A stretch of DNA of 64,000 nucleotides from Shewanella sp. Isolate13 (GCF_022398325.1 NZ_JAKEVD010000006.1:62001-126000), one strand, 5' to 3'; counted from the stretch's first letter, positions 52,427 through 62,401 are shown. Program-made: numbers and translations. The notes: generated from the sequence alone by a model not told the origin.

Positions 52427-53767
52427 ATGAGCAAAGATATCCAATTTACTACAACGAGTATCGATCTTCAATTTGACAAGGAACACTTGTGGCACCCATA
52501 TACCTCTATGGCTAATGCTTTACCCGCCTTTGGTGTTGTCGCTGCAGAAGGTGTTGAACTGCAGCTAGAGAACGGTAGAAAACTGATCGATGGTACGAGT
52601 TCGTGGTGGGCCTGTGTCCATGGTTATAGTCACCCAAAAATAGTTTCAGCCATGCAGCAACAAGCTGCGACGCTTAGCCATGTGATGTTTGGAGGCATCA
52701 CACACAGACCAGCTGTAGAGCTAGCTAGGTTACTCGTTAATATGACCAGCGCTAACTTAACAAAAGTGTTTCTCGCCGACTCCGGCTCCATTGCAGTTGA
52801 AGTTGCTATGAAGATGGCACTCCAGTACTGGCAAGGCAGATCTAAACTAAATAAACAGAAGATCCTAACCGTTAAGAACGGCTACCATGGCGATACCTTT
52901 GCCGCCATGAGTGTATGCGATCCCGAAGGCGGCATGCACACCATGTTTGGCGAGTTAGTCACTAAACAACTGTTTGCCCCGGCCCCGCAATCTCGCTTCG
53001 GTGGCGAGTTTAACCCTGAAGAGCTTAACGACATCGCCAACCTGTTTGAAGATAATCATCAGCAGATAGCTGCATTACTAGTGGAACCAATAATGCAAGG
53101 CGCGGGTGGCATGCGTTTTTATCATCCTGATTACCTTAGAGCACTGAGAAAGCTGTGCGACAAATATGATGTACTGCTTATCCTTGATGAAATTGCCACT
53201 GGTTTTGGCAGAACCGGTAAATTGTTTGCCTATGAACACAGTGACATTGAGGCGGATATATTATGTTTAGGTAAGGCATTAACTGGCGGCTACATTTCAC
53301 TAGCGGCGACTATGTGTAGCGATGAGGTTGCTCAAGGTGTGAGTGACTCACCTGCAGGGGTGTTTATGCATGGGCCTACCTTTATGGGTAATCCGCTTGC
53401 CTGCTCTGCGGCGATAGCAAGTTTGCAATTACTTCAAGAAAGTAACTGGCAGGAACAGATCTTAGCGATTGAGGCTCAGCTCAAGCATGAGTTAGCCGAA
53501 GCGGCAGACTACGCACATGTAAATGATGTACGTGTATTAGGTGGTGTCGGGGTGATAGAGATGAATACCACTCTCAACACCGCAGAACTACAGCAACAGT
53601 TTGTCGACTTAGGTGTTTGGATAAGGCCCTTCTCTAATCTCATCTATATTATGCCGCCCTACTGCATAACCTCATCACAGCTGAGCCAGTTGACCCATGC
53701 GATGAAAACAGTTGCGAAGCAGGTATCCTTACCTCGCGATGAAAGTGCCTTCATCAGTCACGGTTAG
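52427..53767 (+). CDS. bioA: Adenosylmethionine-8-amino-7-oxononanoate transaminase BioA
   Basis: 446 residues, a class III PLP aminotransferase with SSWWACVHGYSHPKIV, LLVEPIMQGAGGMRFYHPDYL, LILDEIATGFGRTGKLFAYEH and the PLP lysine in LCLGKALTGGYISLAATM. It converts KAPA to diaminopelargonic acid using SAM as amino donor. It is divergent from bioBFCD, the standard gammaproteobacterial arrangement in which BirA can repress both sides; I could not prove a full BirA operator by eye. A GGTTTAC half-site at 52407-52413 is only suggestive. Confidence 0.95.
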   Translation: MSKDIQFTTTSIDLQFDKEHLWHPYTSMANALPAFGVVAAEGVELQLENGRKLIDGTSSWWACVHGYSHPKIVSAMQQQAATLSHVMFGGITHRPAVELARLLVNMTSANLTKVFLADSGSIAVEVAMKMALQYWQGRSKLNKQKILTVKNGYHGDTFAAMSVCDPEGGMHTMFGELVTKQLFAPAPQSRFGGEFNPEELNDIANLFEDNHQQIAALLVEPIMQGAGGMRFYHPDYLRALRKLCDKYDVLLILDEIATGFGRTGKLFAYEHSDIEADILCLGKALTGGYISLAATMCSDEVAQGVSDSPAGVFMHGPTFMGNPLACSAAIASLQLLQESNWQEQILAIEAQLKHELAEAADYAHVNDVRVLGGVGVIEMNTTLNTAELQQQFVDLGVWIRPFSNLIYIMPPYCITSSQLSQLTHAMKTVAKQVSLPRDESAFISHG

Positions 53768-54003
53768 TGGCGTTCAGGACAGGTTAAATAAGTATAATAC
53801 CGGCCGATACGAACTTGATTCGAATCGGTCGGACAATGACTCTCACGCTTTATCAGATTGAGTCCTTCCCCCCTTAAACCTACAAAGCGATACTTGAACT
53901 CGGCGCTCGCCCGCTTTTTGTCACAACAGAACTGTAAAAATAAATCGATAGTGACAACCATAAGGGTAAATTTAGACCAAATTAGCGACACCCCAGGAAA
54001 CAC
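53764..54003 (-). CDS. Possible small hypothetical protein
   Basis: 79 residues with no confident start; ATG codons at 54003 or near 53960 are both possible and neither has a clear Shine-Dalgarno sequence. The C-terminal half (ESHCPTDSNQVRIGRYYTYLTCPERH) contains two cysteines and looks protein-like. It overlaps the bioA stop by a few bases on the opposite strand. I do not recognise it. Confidence 0.35.
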   Translation of the reverse strand: MFPGVSLIWSKFTLMVVTIDLFLQFCCDKKRASAEFKYRFVGLRGEGLNLIKRESHCPTDSNQVRIGRYYTYLTCPERH

Positions 54004-54120
54004 CTCGCCCTAGCGCCTAATTAGCGACCTTAGATTTGGCTATAAAATGTGATTTTTTTATGATATTTCGTTTAATTTAGCCCTGAATGATAAAAATCGA
54101 TAAAATAAATTGAAAAGTAT

Positions 54121-54129
54121 TGCTATACT
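54121..54129 (+). promoter_or_regulatory. Extended -10 promoter element of the EF-G gene
   Basis: TGCTATACT matches an extended -10 (TGnTATAAT with one change), about 40 bp before the ATG. No good -35 is seen. Confidence 0.5.
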
Positions 54130-54169
54130 TGCGCGGAATTTTAGAACGTAACTCCAATAGAGTAGAAAA

Positions 54170-56254
54170 ATGACTGATTTATCAAAGTACAGAAACATTG
54201 GTATCTTTGCTCACGTTGACGCGGGTAAGACTACTACAACTGAGCGTATCCTAAAGCTTACCGGTAAGATCCATAAGCTAGGTGAAGTGCATGACGGCGA
54301 ATCAACAACTGACTTCATGGAACAGGAAGCTGAGCGTGGTATTACCATTCAGTCTGCTGCTGTTAGTTGTTTCTGGAAAGATCACCGTTTCAACGTTATC
54401 GACACCCCTGGTCACGTTGACTTTACAGTAGAAGTATATCGTTCTCTTAAAGTTCTTGATGGCGGTATCGGTGTATTCTGTGGTTCTGGTGGTGTTGAGC
54501 CACAATCAGAAACTAACTGGCGTTATGCGAACGAATCTGAAGTTGCTCGTATCATCTTCGTAAACAAGTTAGACCGTATGGGTGCTGACTTCTTACGCGT
54601 TGTTAAGCAAACTAAAGACGTTCTAGCTGCTAACCCACTAGTAATGGTACTTCCAATCGGTATCGAAGATGAGTTCAGTGGTGTTGTTGACCTACTAACT
54701 CGTAAAGCATACGTATGGGATGATACTGGCGAAGCTGAAAACTACACAGTAACAGACGTTCCAGCTGACATGGTTGACCAAGTTGAAGAATACCGTGAAA
54801 TGCTAATCGAGTCTGCCGTTGAAATGGACGACGACCTAATGGAAGCTTACATGGAAGGCGAAGAGCCATCTATGGAAGACATTAAGCGTTGTATCCGTGC
54901 CGGTACTCGTGACATGACTTTCTTCCCAACATACTGTGGTTCTGCATTCAAGAACAAAGGTATGCAGCTTCTTCTTGACGCAGTTGTTGATTACCTACCA
55001 AACCCAGTTGAAGTTGATCCACAGCCTCTAACTGACGAAGAAGGTAACGAAACAGGTGAGCACGCTCTAGTTTCTATCGACGAGCCACTAAAAGCACTAG
55101 CATTCAAGATCATGGATGACCGTTTTGGTGCACTAACATTCGTACGTATCTACTCAGGTCAGCTACGTAAAGGCGACACGATTCTTAACAGTGCAACTGG
55201 TAAGACTGAGCGTATCGGCCGTATGTGTGAAATGCAAGCGGACGAGCGTAACGAACTAGACTACGCACAAGCTGGTGACATCATCGCGATCGTTGGTATG
55301 AAGAACGTACAAACTGGTCACACTCTATGTGATGTTAAGCACCCTTGTACTCTTGAAGCAATGGTATTCCCAGAGCCAGTAATCTCTATCGCTGTAGCAC
55401 CAAAAGATAAAGGTGGTTCAGAGAAGATGGGTATCGCTATCGGTAAGATGATCGCAGAAGATCCATCATTCCGCGTAGAAACTGACGAAGACTCAGGCGA
55501 AACTATCCTTAAAGGTATGGGTGAACTTCACCTAGACATTAAGGTAGACATCCTTAAGCGTACTTATGGCGTTGAGCTAATCGTTGGTGAGCCACAAGTT
55601 GCATACCGTGAAACTATCACACGCGAAATCGCTGATAGCTACACACACAAGAAGCAATCTGGTGGTTCTGGTCAGTTCGGTAAGATCGACTACGTTATCC
55701 GTCCTGGCGAAGCAAACTCAGGCTTCACGTTCAAGTCTTCTGTTGTTGGTGGTAACGTTCCTAAGGAATTCTGGCCAGCAGTTGAGAAAGGCTTCGAAAG
55801 CATGATGAAGACTGGTACTGTTGCAGGCTTCCCAGTGCTAGACGTTGAGCTAGAACTAACTGACGGTGCTTTCCACGCAGTTGACTCATCAGCTATCGCG
55901 TTCGAAATCGCAGCTAAAGGCGCATTCCGTCAATCTATGCCAAAAGCTGGCGCACAACTTCTTGAGCCTATCATGAAAGTTGACGTATTCAGCCCAGAAG
56001 ACAACGTTGGTGACGTTATTGGTGACCTTAACCGTCGTCGTGGTATGATCAAAGACCAAAACGCTGGTGTTACTGGTGTTCGTATTAAGGCTGACGTACC
56101 GCTTTCAGAAATGTTCGGTTACATCGGTTCACTACGTACTATGACTTCTGGTCGTGGCCAATTCTCTATGGAATTCGCACACTACAGCCAGTGTCCAAAC
56201 AGTGTTTCTGAGAAAGTTATCGCTGAAGTTAAAGAAAGAAACGCTAAGAAGTAA
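54170..56254 (+). CDS. fusA: Elongation factor G paralog (EF-G 2)
   Basis: 694 residues, the full EF-G architecture: G1 [11 protein letters not shown] near residue 14, DTPGHVDF near residue 79, NKLDRMGAD near residue 130, then domains II-V. Residues such as [20 protein letters not shown] are typical of the second EF-G found in Vibrio, Shewanella and Pseudomonas rather than the str-operon copy. It stands alone, not beside rpsL/rpsG/tuf. A secondary role in translocation or ribosome recycling is inferred from family. The coding sequence favours a small set of codons (CGT, GGT, CTA, GAA), suggesting strong expression. Confidence 0.88.
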   Translation: MTDLSKYRNIGIFAHVDAGKTTTTERILKLTGKIHKLGEVHDGESTTDFMEQEAERGITIQSAAVSCFWKDHRFNVIDTPGHVDFTVEVYRSLKVLDGGIGVFCGSGGVEPQSETNWRYANESEVARIIFVNKLDRMGADFLRVVKQTKDVLAANPLVMVLPIGIEDEFSGVVDLLTRKAYVWDDTGEAENYTVTDVPADMVDQVEEYREMLIESAVEMDDDLMEAYMEGEEPSMEDIKRCIRAGTRDMTFFPTYCGSAFKNKGMQLLLDAVVDYLPNPVEVDPQPLTDEEGNETGEHALVSIDEPLKALAFKIMDDRFGALTFVRIYSGQLRKGDTILNSATGKTERIGRMCEMQADERNELDYAQAGDIIAIVGMKNVQTGHTLCDVKHPCTLEAMVFPEPVISIAVAPKDKGGSEKMGIAIGKMIAEDPSFRVETDEDSGETILKGMGELHLDIKVDILKRTYGVELIVGEPQVAYRETITREIADSYTHKKQSGGSGQFGKIDYVIRPGEANSGFTFKSSVVGGNVPKEFWPAVEKGFESMMKTGTVAGFPVLDVELELTDGAFHAVDSSAIAFEIAAKGAFRQSMPKAGAQLLEPIMKVDVFSPEDNVGDVIGDLNRRRGMIKDQNAGVTGVRIKADVPLSEMFGYIGSLRTMTSGRGQFSMEFAHYSQCPNSVSEKVIAEVKERNAKK

Positions 56255-56283
56255 TTATTACTCCTAACCGTTAAATCTTTAAT

Positions 56284-56318
56284 GAAAAGCCTATAGATGC
56301 AAATCTATAGGCTTTTTT
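56284..56318 (+). terminator. Rho-independent terminator of the EF-G gene
   Basis: AAAAGCCTATAGAT pairs with ATCTATAGGCTTTT around GCAA, followed by a T-run, 30 bp past the stop codon. Confidence 0.93.
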
Positions 56319-56378
56319 TATTGCCTCATTCTAGACAAGGCATAATCTAAAAATACTAAGCCTTGCTAAAACGTGGCG

Positions 56379-56846
56379 TTATCCATGGGGTTCAAAAACA
56401 TTAGCCATTCTGACGATACTCTTGAGTGGCACGCGATGCTTATTTCTATCCGCGCAAAGAAGTTGATGCTCCTTATCTTTTGGCTCGCCAATTTGCTGGA
56501 TCTGCACACGATATCCTTGCGACTTAGCGGCGGCACAATAATCCTCAAACTCCCACTGAGCCATATTGGTATTGTCACAAATAACTAAGGGGATTTTATT
56601 TGCTATTGCATGAATAAATCGCGTTAGGTTTAACTGGTGATATTTAGATAACTCTTTCGCATCAAAACAATACTCACCATCTTGGTAGAAGAACTCATCG
56701 GTTGAGCAGACTTTATACTGAAGCGTATTTTTCTTAGGTAAACTATTTATAAATTCCTCTACCCAGTAGCTTTTTCCACTTCCGGGTAGACCGCGCATTA
56801 TGATCGCAAGCCCCTTAAAACCGGTACCATTCACTAAATTATTCAC
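56379..56846 (-). CDS. P-loop polynucleotide-kinase-like protein (N4BP2-type)
   Basis: 155 residues. Walker A is GLPGSGKS (residues about 19-26, after AIIMR), followed by STDEFFY and VICDNTNMAQWEFEDYCAAAKSQGYRVQI. These resemble the kinase module of NEDD4-binding protein 2 and T4 polynucleotide kinase relatives. The substrate is unknown. It is 13 bp after the cobB stop, on the same strand, so the two are likely co-transcribed. Confidence 0.8.
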   Translation of the reverse strand: MNNLVNGTGFKGLAIIMRGLPGSGKSYWVEEFINSLPKKNTLQYKVCSTDEFFYQDGEYCFDAKELSKYHQLNLTRFIHAIANKIPLVICDNTNMAQWEFEDYCAAAKSQGYRVQIQQIGEPKDKEHQLLCADRNKHRVPLKSIVRMANVFEPHG

Positions 56847-56859
56847 TTAAAGAGTTCTC

Positions 56860-57585
56860 CTAAAGTAGATCACTTATCACCTTACCACTAAGAATATTAT
56901 CGACTAACCTAGGCACGAGTTCGCTCGCCTTTCCCTCTAGGTGATATTGAAACTGACTGTGGCGCTCCACTGGCATAATATTGACTTCTACAGTCTGTGC
57001 GCCATGGTGGTTAGCAGTATCGACAAAACCTGCTGCGGGATAAACCGTACCCGATGTACCTATGGCAATAAATAAATCGCAAGTATCAAGAGCATGTTGA
57101 ATTCTGTCTAGGCCAATTGGCATCTCGCCAAACCACACAACATGGGGCCTTAACCTTTGTGCAGGAATACAACACGTGCATGTATGCTCGGGCCCAAACG
57201 GCTCTCTCAGTACAAAGGTCTGCTTAGAGCGAGGGCAGCGCCCTTTCGATAATTCACCATGCATATGCAAAAGCCGTTTAGAGCCGCCCCTCTCATGCAG
57301 ATCATCGATATTTTGTGTCACCACGAGCAGATCACCTTCAAACTCCTGTTCGAGTTTCGCTAAAGCTATGTGGCTGGCATTGGGCTCTATCGATCCATTA
57401 TGAAACTGTTGCCAACGCTCATTATAAAAACGCTCGACCAACAACGGATTCTTGGCATAGCCTTCGGGTGTCGCGACCTCTTCAATATTATGTTGCTCCC
57501 ATAGTCCATCTTGATCTCTAAAGGTACGTAAACCTGATTCTGCTGAGATCCCTGCTCCGGTCAATATTACAATCTGCTGGTACAT
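56860..57585 (-). CDS. cobB: NAD-dependent protein deacylase, sirtuin CobB
   Basis: 241 residues with the sirtuin motifs GAGISAESGLRTFRDQDGLWE (residues about 10-30), TQNIDDLHERGG and the catalytic His in HMHGEL. A YxxR pair (YNER, near residue 54) marks class III, which favours succinyl-lysine removal as well as deacetylation. It has a Cys cluster for zinc (GRCPR, CTCC). It is the first gene of a two-gene unit with the P-loop kinase. It probably reverses acetylation and succinylation of metabolic enzymes. Confidence 0.93.
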   Translation of the reverse strand: MYQQIVILTGAGISAESGLRTFRDQDGLWEQHNIEEVATPEGYAKNPLLVERFYNERWQQFHNGSIEPNASHIALAKLEQEFEGDLLVVTQNIDDLHERGGSKRLLHMHGELSKGRCPRSKQTFVLREPFGPEHTCTCCIPAQRLRPHVVWFGEMPIGLDRIQHALDTCDLFIAIGTSGTVYPAAGFVDTANHHGAQTVEVNIMPVERHSQFQYHLEGKASELVPRLVDNILSGKVISDLL

Positions 57586-57781
57586 CTAGGGTCCTTTTTG
57601 TTTGGCTTTATAATTATTCTGCCTATTTTTAGGCATAGATGACATTAGGCATTAGTATAAATGGACAATAACAATACAAAAGCCATGGTTAAATTGCTTG
57701 TTTTATATCTAGTTAATGGCTTTTATTTGTTAAAGGCGCTTTATTGCAAGATCAAAGGTTTAAGTTTTCAACTTGTACACA

Positions 57782-57787
57782 TATAAT
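57782..57787 (+). promoter_or_regulatory. Possible -10 of the fur promoter
   Basis: A perfect TATAAT, about 66 bp before the fur ATG. The matching -35 is weak (TTTAAG). I saw no convincing Fur box in the 268-bp gap between cobB and fur. Confidence 0.4.
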
Positions 57788-57853
57788 GGCTTTAATACCC
57801 ACAAATGAACGGATTAACTTATAGCTAATCGTTCTGCAATCAAGAGATCAATA

Positions 57854-58285
57854 ATGACAGATGGAAATCAAGCGCTAAAAAAAGCGGGTTTGAAAGTGAC
57901 CTTACCACGAGTCAAAATTTTAGAATTGATGCAAGAGCCCGAGAATCAACACATCAGTGCTGAGGACCTCTATAAGAAATTACTCGACATTGGGGAAGAG
58001 ATTGGCCTTGCAACTGTCTACCGAGTACTAAACCAATTCGACGATGCAGGTATTGTGACTCGTCACCACTTCGAAAGCGGTAAAGCGGTTTTTGAGCTTT
58101 CAACCCAACAGCACCATGATCACTTAGTGTGCCTATCATGCGGTAAAGTTATCGAGTTCTCAGATGAAGTGATTGAGCGCCGTCAAGATGAGATTGCGAT
58201 GAAGCACAACATCAAGCTGACCAACCATAGTTTATACCTCTATGGTATTTGCACGAACGACAAGTGCGATCATGCTGATAGCTAA
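57854..58285 (+). CDS. fur: Ferric uptake regulator Fur
   Basis: 143 residues. The N-terminal winged-helix region includes LKVTLPRVKILELMQEPENQHISAEDLYKKLLDIGEEIGLATVYRVLNQFDDAGIV. Metal sites follow: the HHDHLVCLSCGKVIEF block (near residues 87-102) and the C-terminal CxxxxC in CTNDKC. It represses iron uptake genes when Fe2+ is bound. Length matches the family. It is monocistronic with its own terminator. Confidence 0.96.
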   Translation: MTDGNQALKKAGLKVTLPRVKILELMQEPENQHISAEDLYKKLLDIGEEIGLATVYRVLNQFDDAGIVTRHHFESGKAVFELSTQQHHDHLVCLSCGKVIEFSDEVIERRQDEIAMKHNIKLTNHSLYLYGICTNDKCDHADS

Positions 58286-58298
58286 AACAATATAAACC

Positions 58299-58327
58299 AA
58301 AAAAACCAGCGTTAGCTGGTTTTTTTA
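58299..58327 (+). terminator. Rho-independent terminator of fur
   Basis: AAAAACCAGC pairs with GCTGGTTTTT around GTTA, 13 bp past the stop. The A-run on the left means it may also end the minus-strand acetyltransferase transcript. Confidence 0.92.
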
Positions 58328-58340
58328 TGGCGATTAAAAG

Positions 58341-58841
58341 CTATAAGACTTTATGAAACACATTCACCTTGTGACCCATAAACTTATCTCTATTGCGCTC
58401 AACCATTCCAAGCTTACGCGCTACACCTTCAGAGCCTTTGTTGCCCAATAAAATCAGTGCGATTGCTTCATGAATATCATAATCTTTAAACCGCGCCAAA
58501 GCCGCAGTCCCGGCCTCAAAACCGATCCCTTTTCCCCAATACTGAGGCAAGTAGCGGTAACCAAGCTCAACTTCATTAAATTCGGTGATAAGTTTTGGTC
58601 CACAAAAGCCGATCACTTTTCCATCGGCCTTATGCTCTACCGCCCATCGACCATAACCGAGCTCACGATAATTAGCTAAGATAACATTTTCCAATATATC
58701 ACTGGCCTGCGATAAAGAGGTCATGGGAGCACCAGGAATATAAGTCAGAACCTCAGGTAGGCTGTTTAGCAAAAAGAGTGCCTGGGTATCTTTCTCGTCA
58801 AAATGACGTAAGATAAGCCTGTCAGTCTCAGCAATAATCAC
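58341..58841 (-). CDS. GNAT-family N-acetyltransferase
   Basis: 166 residues with the RimJ-like opening TDRLILRHFDEKDTQALFLLN and the acetyl-CoA region ELGYRYLPQYWGKGIGFEAGTAAL (near residues 90-113). The substrate is unknown. It is convergent with fur and appears to share its terminator. Single gene, cytosolic. Confidence 0.87.
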   Translation of the reverse strand: MIIAETDRLILRHFDEKDTQALFLLNSLPEVLTYIPGAPMTSLSQASDILENVILANYRELGYGRWAVEHKADGKVIGFCGPKLITEFNEVELGYRYLPQYWGKGIGFEAGTAALARFKDYDIHEAIALILLGNKGSEGVARKLGMVERNRDKFMGHKVNVFHKVL

Positions 58842-58994
58842 AATAAACTCCTTCTAAATCCGCTTCCTTACTAAACAACTAATATACCCATATTCTGTTT
58901 AGTTTAGAAACTATTAAAACATGTTTGCTTAACTCCCCTCAATAGCGTTCAATAAAGTGATACCGCACTGAAGTCTGCAACAAAGGAATGCTTT

Positions 58995-60650
58995 ATGACT
59001 ATTATGCAGAAGGTCTATTGGATTGTAGCGACCTTAGGTAACCTGCTCGCCATCAGTTTTGTGTTTAATAAAACCGGGATGCTCCCAAGCTTAGTACTGA
59101 TACTAACCCTTTGCTACACCGCTATTGGGTATTTCGATATCTTCCATAGCCCTCACACACTTAATCGCCTCTACCCCGTAGTGGCCTATCTTCGCTACTT
59201 TTTAGAATCTTACCGTGTTGAAATCCAGCAATACTTTATCGCTAACGACACAGAAGAGACCCCCTTCAACCGCGAACAGCGCTCATTAGTCTATCAGCGA
59301 GCTAAAAATATAAGAGACACCATCGCCTTTGGCACCCAAAGAGACTTGTTAGAAGATAACTATTTAAGCCTTTGGCAGTCACTTCATCCTAAAGAGATCC
59401 ATGAAACTGCCAAGCGAGTGCAAATAGGTGGACCGAACTGCTTAAAGCCCTATCAGGCATCCTATTTTAATATCTCGGCGATGAGCTTTGGAGCACTGAG
59501 TGCTAATGCGATTGAGTCGCTCAATCTAGGAGCCCTAAAAGCAGGTTGCTACCATAACACCGGAGAAGGCGGCGTGAGCCCCTATCATTTAAAGCATCGT
59601 GGTGACCTTGTGTGGCAAATCGGCTCTGGTCTATTTGGCTGCCGCGATGTAGAGGGGAACTTTAACCCCGATGCCTTTAAAGCGATGGCGACTAAACCCC
59701 AGGTAAAAATGATTGAAATAAAGTTATCTCAAGGAGCAAAACCCGGTCATGGCGGCGTACTACCGAAAGCTAAAATAACCGATGAGATAGCTGCTATTCG
59801 TCATATTCCTAAGGATAGAGATTGTGTCTCCCCAGCAATGAACCCAGAGTGTACAACACCGAAAAAACTACTCAACTTCGTTACGACACTAAGAGAATTG
59901 AGTGAAGGAAAACCCATTGGCTTTAAACTTTGCATCGGCAATCCCGTCGAATTTTTAGGCTTATGTAAAGCCATGATAGAAACAGGGATCACCCCCGACT
60001 TTATTACAGTAGACGGCGCCGAAGGTGGAACTGGCGCTGCTCCAGTGGAGTTTAGCAACCGCTTAGGCATGATGTGCCTCGAAGCGGTTTATTTCGTTCA
60101 TAACGCCTTAACCGGTGCAGGCCTAAGGGATAAGATTAAAATCATCGCATCTGGCAAAACAGCCTCTAGTTTCGATCTATTGGCAAAAGTAGCCATGGGG
60201 GCCGATACGGTCAATGCCGCAAGAACTATGATGATGTCTCTAGGCTGTATTCAATCTAGACACTGTAATACCAATATGTGCCCCACAGGCATAGCCACTC
60301 AAGATCCCGCCAGAAGTAAAGCAATAGACGTCAATGCCAAGAGTGAACGAGTGAAGTATTATCATAAAAATACCCTCCACAGCTTTTTTGAATTAGTGGG
60401 AAGTATGGGGCTGGACAGCCCTGAAAAACTACAACCGCATATGTTAAAGCGCCGAACGCCTTATGGTTTATTAATGTCGGTCGGCAGTTTAATCGAACCT
60501 CTACAGGCTAACGACCTGATTAATGATAATAAAGTTGCAGGACCTTGGAACGAATGGTGGCGCATGGCACAGACTGAAGACTTCTACTCGGAAGATCTCT
60601 ATATTCTTAGCCCAGCTGAGTTAACTCGTACATCTAGCAAACAAGCATAA
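58995..60650 (+). CDS. FMN-binding glutamate synthase family protein
   Basis: 551 residues. One or two N-terminal membrane helices (residues about 3-45) are followed by a glutamate-synthase FMN barrel domain: ISAMSFGALSANAIESLNLGA, NTGEGGVSPYH, KLSQGAKPGHGGVLP, DGAEGGTGAAP and the Cys-rich CIQSRHCNTNMCPTGIATQDP, which resembles the iron-sulfur region. The amidotransferase domain of true glutamate synthase is absent. The real reaction is unknown; it may be a membrane-attached glutamate-synthase-like flavoenzyme. Confidence 0.85.
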   Translation: MTIMQKVYWIVATLGNLLAISFVFNKTGMLPSLVLILTLCYTAIGYFDIFHSPHTLNRLYPVVAYLRYFLESYRVEIQQYFIANDTEETPFNREQRSLVYQRAKNIRDTIAFGTQRDLLEDNYLSLWQSLHPKEIHETAKRVQIGGPNCLKPYQASYFNISAMSFGALSANAIESLNLGALKAGCYHNTGEGGVSPYHLKHRGDLVWQIGSGLFGCRDVEGNFNPDAFKAMATKPQVKMIEIKLSQGAKPGHGGVLPKAKITDEIAAIRHIPKDRDCVSPAMNPECTTPKKLLNFVTTLRELSEGKPIGFKLCIGNPVEFLGLCKAMIETGITPDFITVDGAEGGTGAAPVEFSNRLGMMCLEAVYFVHNALTGAGLRDKIKIIASGKTASSFDLLAKVAMGADTVNAARTMMMSLGCIQSRHCNTNMCPTGIATQDPARSKAIDVNAKSERVKYYHKNTLHSFFELVGSMGLDSPEKLQPHMLKRRTPYGLLMSVGSLIEPLQANDLINDNKVAGPWNEWWRMAQTEDFYSEDLYILSPAELTRTSSKQA

Positions 60651-60653
60651 CCA

Positions 60654-61586
60654 TCAAAGTAATAACGTCAGCCACAAACTCATAGTGAACACCGACAGTA
60701 CCGTAGACATGACTACGGTACTAGCAATAACCGATTGCTGCGCTTTTACCTGCATTGCCACCAAATACGCGTTTACACCTAAAGGTGAAGCACTCAATAA
60801 CACTAATAAGGCTATCGATTCTTGTTGCAGATTAAAGCCAAACTTAGCGACCCCATAAACAAATAACGGCAGTAATAACAGCTTTATGATTGAAGCTAGA
60901 AATGCTCGATGCCAGTCCCTCGCCACTTTATAAAACACGAGATTTGCGCCTAGTACAAATAGCGCACAGGCCAAAGCGGGCTCACTAAGCAATCGCAAAC
61001 CATTGATTAAGTTTCCCTCCAAGGGTATGTGCAACAAGTTTAAAATCAGCCCCGCAGAAATACTGAGCACAATTGGGTTTAGTATTATCCCTTTACTAAA
61101 TTGCCATGGGCCTGTGACTCCTTTACCTTGTTTAGCACTAAGCATGAAAGTTAGCGAAAACAATAGCGCACTATGAAAAGTAATAATGGCAAACACCTTT
61201 CCCATCATCTGCTCCCCGAGAGCGCCCGCGATGATAGGCAAGCCAACTAAAATGGTGTTGGAGTAACTGCAACCTAGAGCGAACACTGCGCTTTCACATC
61301 GCCGCTCACTCCCTTTAGGGGTCAAAGCATAGTACAGCGCAGCGCTCAGCCCATATACTGCAGCTACCGGCAGATAAAATGCACCTAAAGTTGCTAGCTC
61401 AAAGCTTCGACTTAGATCAGCCTGGTACATATTGATAAATAAAAATGCGGGGATGCAAATATAGAAGGTGAACAAGCTAATTCCGGCAATATGCGCCTTA
61501 GTAAAAGGCCCTTTTTCAGTCAACAAGTAGCCTAGGCTAGCCATAAACAGTAAAGGGAAGATAATCGAAAACGTCGACATGAACAC
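60654..61586 (-). CDS. AEC family transporter (auxin efflux carrier-like)
   Basis: 310 residues with about ten hydrophobic segments. AEC features: FPLLFMASLGYLLTEKGPF near the N-terminus and YSNTILVGLPIIAGALG near residues 108-124. Members export or import small organic acids such as malonate or malate. It ends 3 bp after the stop codon of the glutamate-synthase-like gene on the opposite strand; the two are convergent. Confidence 0.86.
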   Translation of the reverse strand: MFMSTFSIIFPLLFMASLGYLLTEKGPFTKAHIAGISLFTFYICIPAFLFINMYQADLSRSFELATLGAFYLPVAAVYGLSAALYYALTPKGSERRCESAVFALGCSYSNTILVGLPIIAGALGEQMMGKVFAIITFHSALLFSLTFMLSAKQGKGVTGPWQFSKGIILNPIVLSISAGLILNLLHIPLEGNLINGLRLLSEPALACALFVLGANLVFYKVARDWHRAFLASIIKLLLLPLFVYGVAKFGFNLQQESIALLVLLSASPLGVNAYLVAMQVKAQQSVIASTVVMSTVLSVFTMSLWLTLLL

Positions 61587-61865
61587 AAGATCCTTGAACT
61601 CTGATATTTAACCTAGCCCCATTACGGCCTAGTCATGCTTTTTTAATTTGATTTCAGAGTGATATATAAGTGCCGGCATCATAACAGAATATGCAAATGA
61701 ATTGTTAATATTGGCAGTTGCAAAACTGCTGCCATAACCCCTTTTATCTTAAGAGCCGAAACGGATAAATCAGCCATTAAGATATTGAGGTGTGAAGAGA
61801 TAGACTAACAGCTAAATAGACCTGAGTTCGTCTAAGCAAACCGCAAGCATATGAGAAAGTAGCCC

Positions 61866-62174
61866 TTACTTACTGGAAATATTGAGTGGGATAATATTGC
61901 AGAAAATTTCTTTTTCAAATTGCTGCTCTAACTGTTCACGCCATGACTGCTTGTTGATCGGCACTAAGTAGAACTCCTCCCTAGAGGTATCAGTGACAAA
62001 CGCTAAACCGTGGCGCATTAGCTCAAAGTGAATATCATTAACAAAGTCAGCAGAAAAATTTTGTCGGCCAGTTAACTGATTGATATCACTACGCGTAAGT
62101 GAAACCCCCTCTTTAAGGCCGCCGAATCTCAGCCTTAACCAATCGGAAAACTCTTTTGCGCTCACCATAGACAT
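61866..62174 (-). CDS. Hypothetical protein
   Basis: 102 residues, soluble, no signal peptide or membrane segment. Helices and strands are suggested by SAKEFSDWLRLRFGGLKEGVSLTRSDINQLTGRQNFSADFVNDIHFELMRHGL, which resembles a winged-helix fold, but I do not recognise a family. It is upstream of sucD with no shared transcript apparent. Confidence 0.6.
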   Translation of the reverse strand: MSMVSAKEFSDWLRLRFGGLKEGVSLTRSDINQLTGRQNFSADFVNDIHFELMRHGLAFVTDTSREEFYLVPINKQSWREQLEQQFEKEIFCNIIPLNISSK

Positions 62175-62374
62175 AAAAGTTACCTACAAGTTCCCTATAG
62201 ATAAATTAGGTATAACAGATTGGCTTAAGTCCGCCATTTTTTTGACCAAATATCCCGTTTTTATCGCCAAACGTTCTAGAAAATGCGGTATAAGTAAAAT
62301 TAAACTCTAAAAACAATCTGACAAAAACCAGAATTTAGACTCTGTTTCCAATCGCTTGAGCCAATTTACGCAAT

Positions 62375-62401
62375 AAAAAAGGCGCCTTAGGCGCCTTTTT
62401 T
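62375..62401 (-). terminator. Rho-independent terminator of the suc operon
   Basis: AAAAAAGGCGCC pairs with GGCGCCTTTTTT around TTA, about 15 bp past the sucD stop on the minus strand. Runs on both sides allow two-way use. Confidence 0.95.

Noticed and set aside
57586..57853. Fur box in the fur promoter
   Set aside because: No clear GATAAT-type inverted pattern was found, so autoregulation is not claimed.
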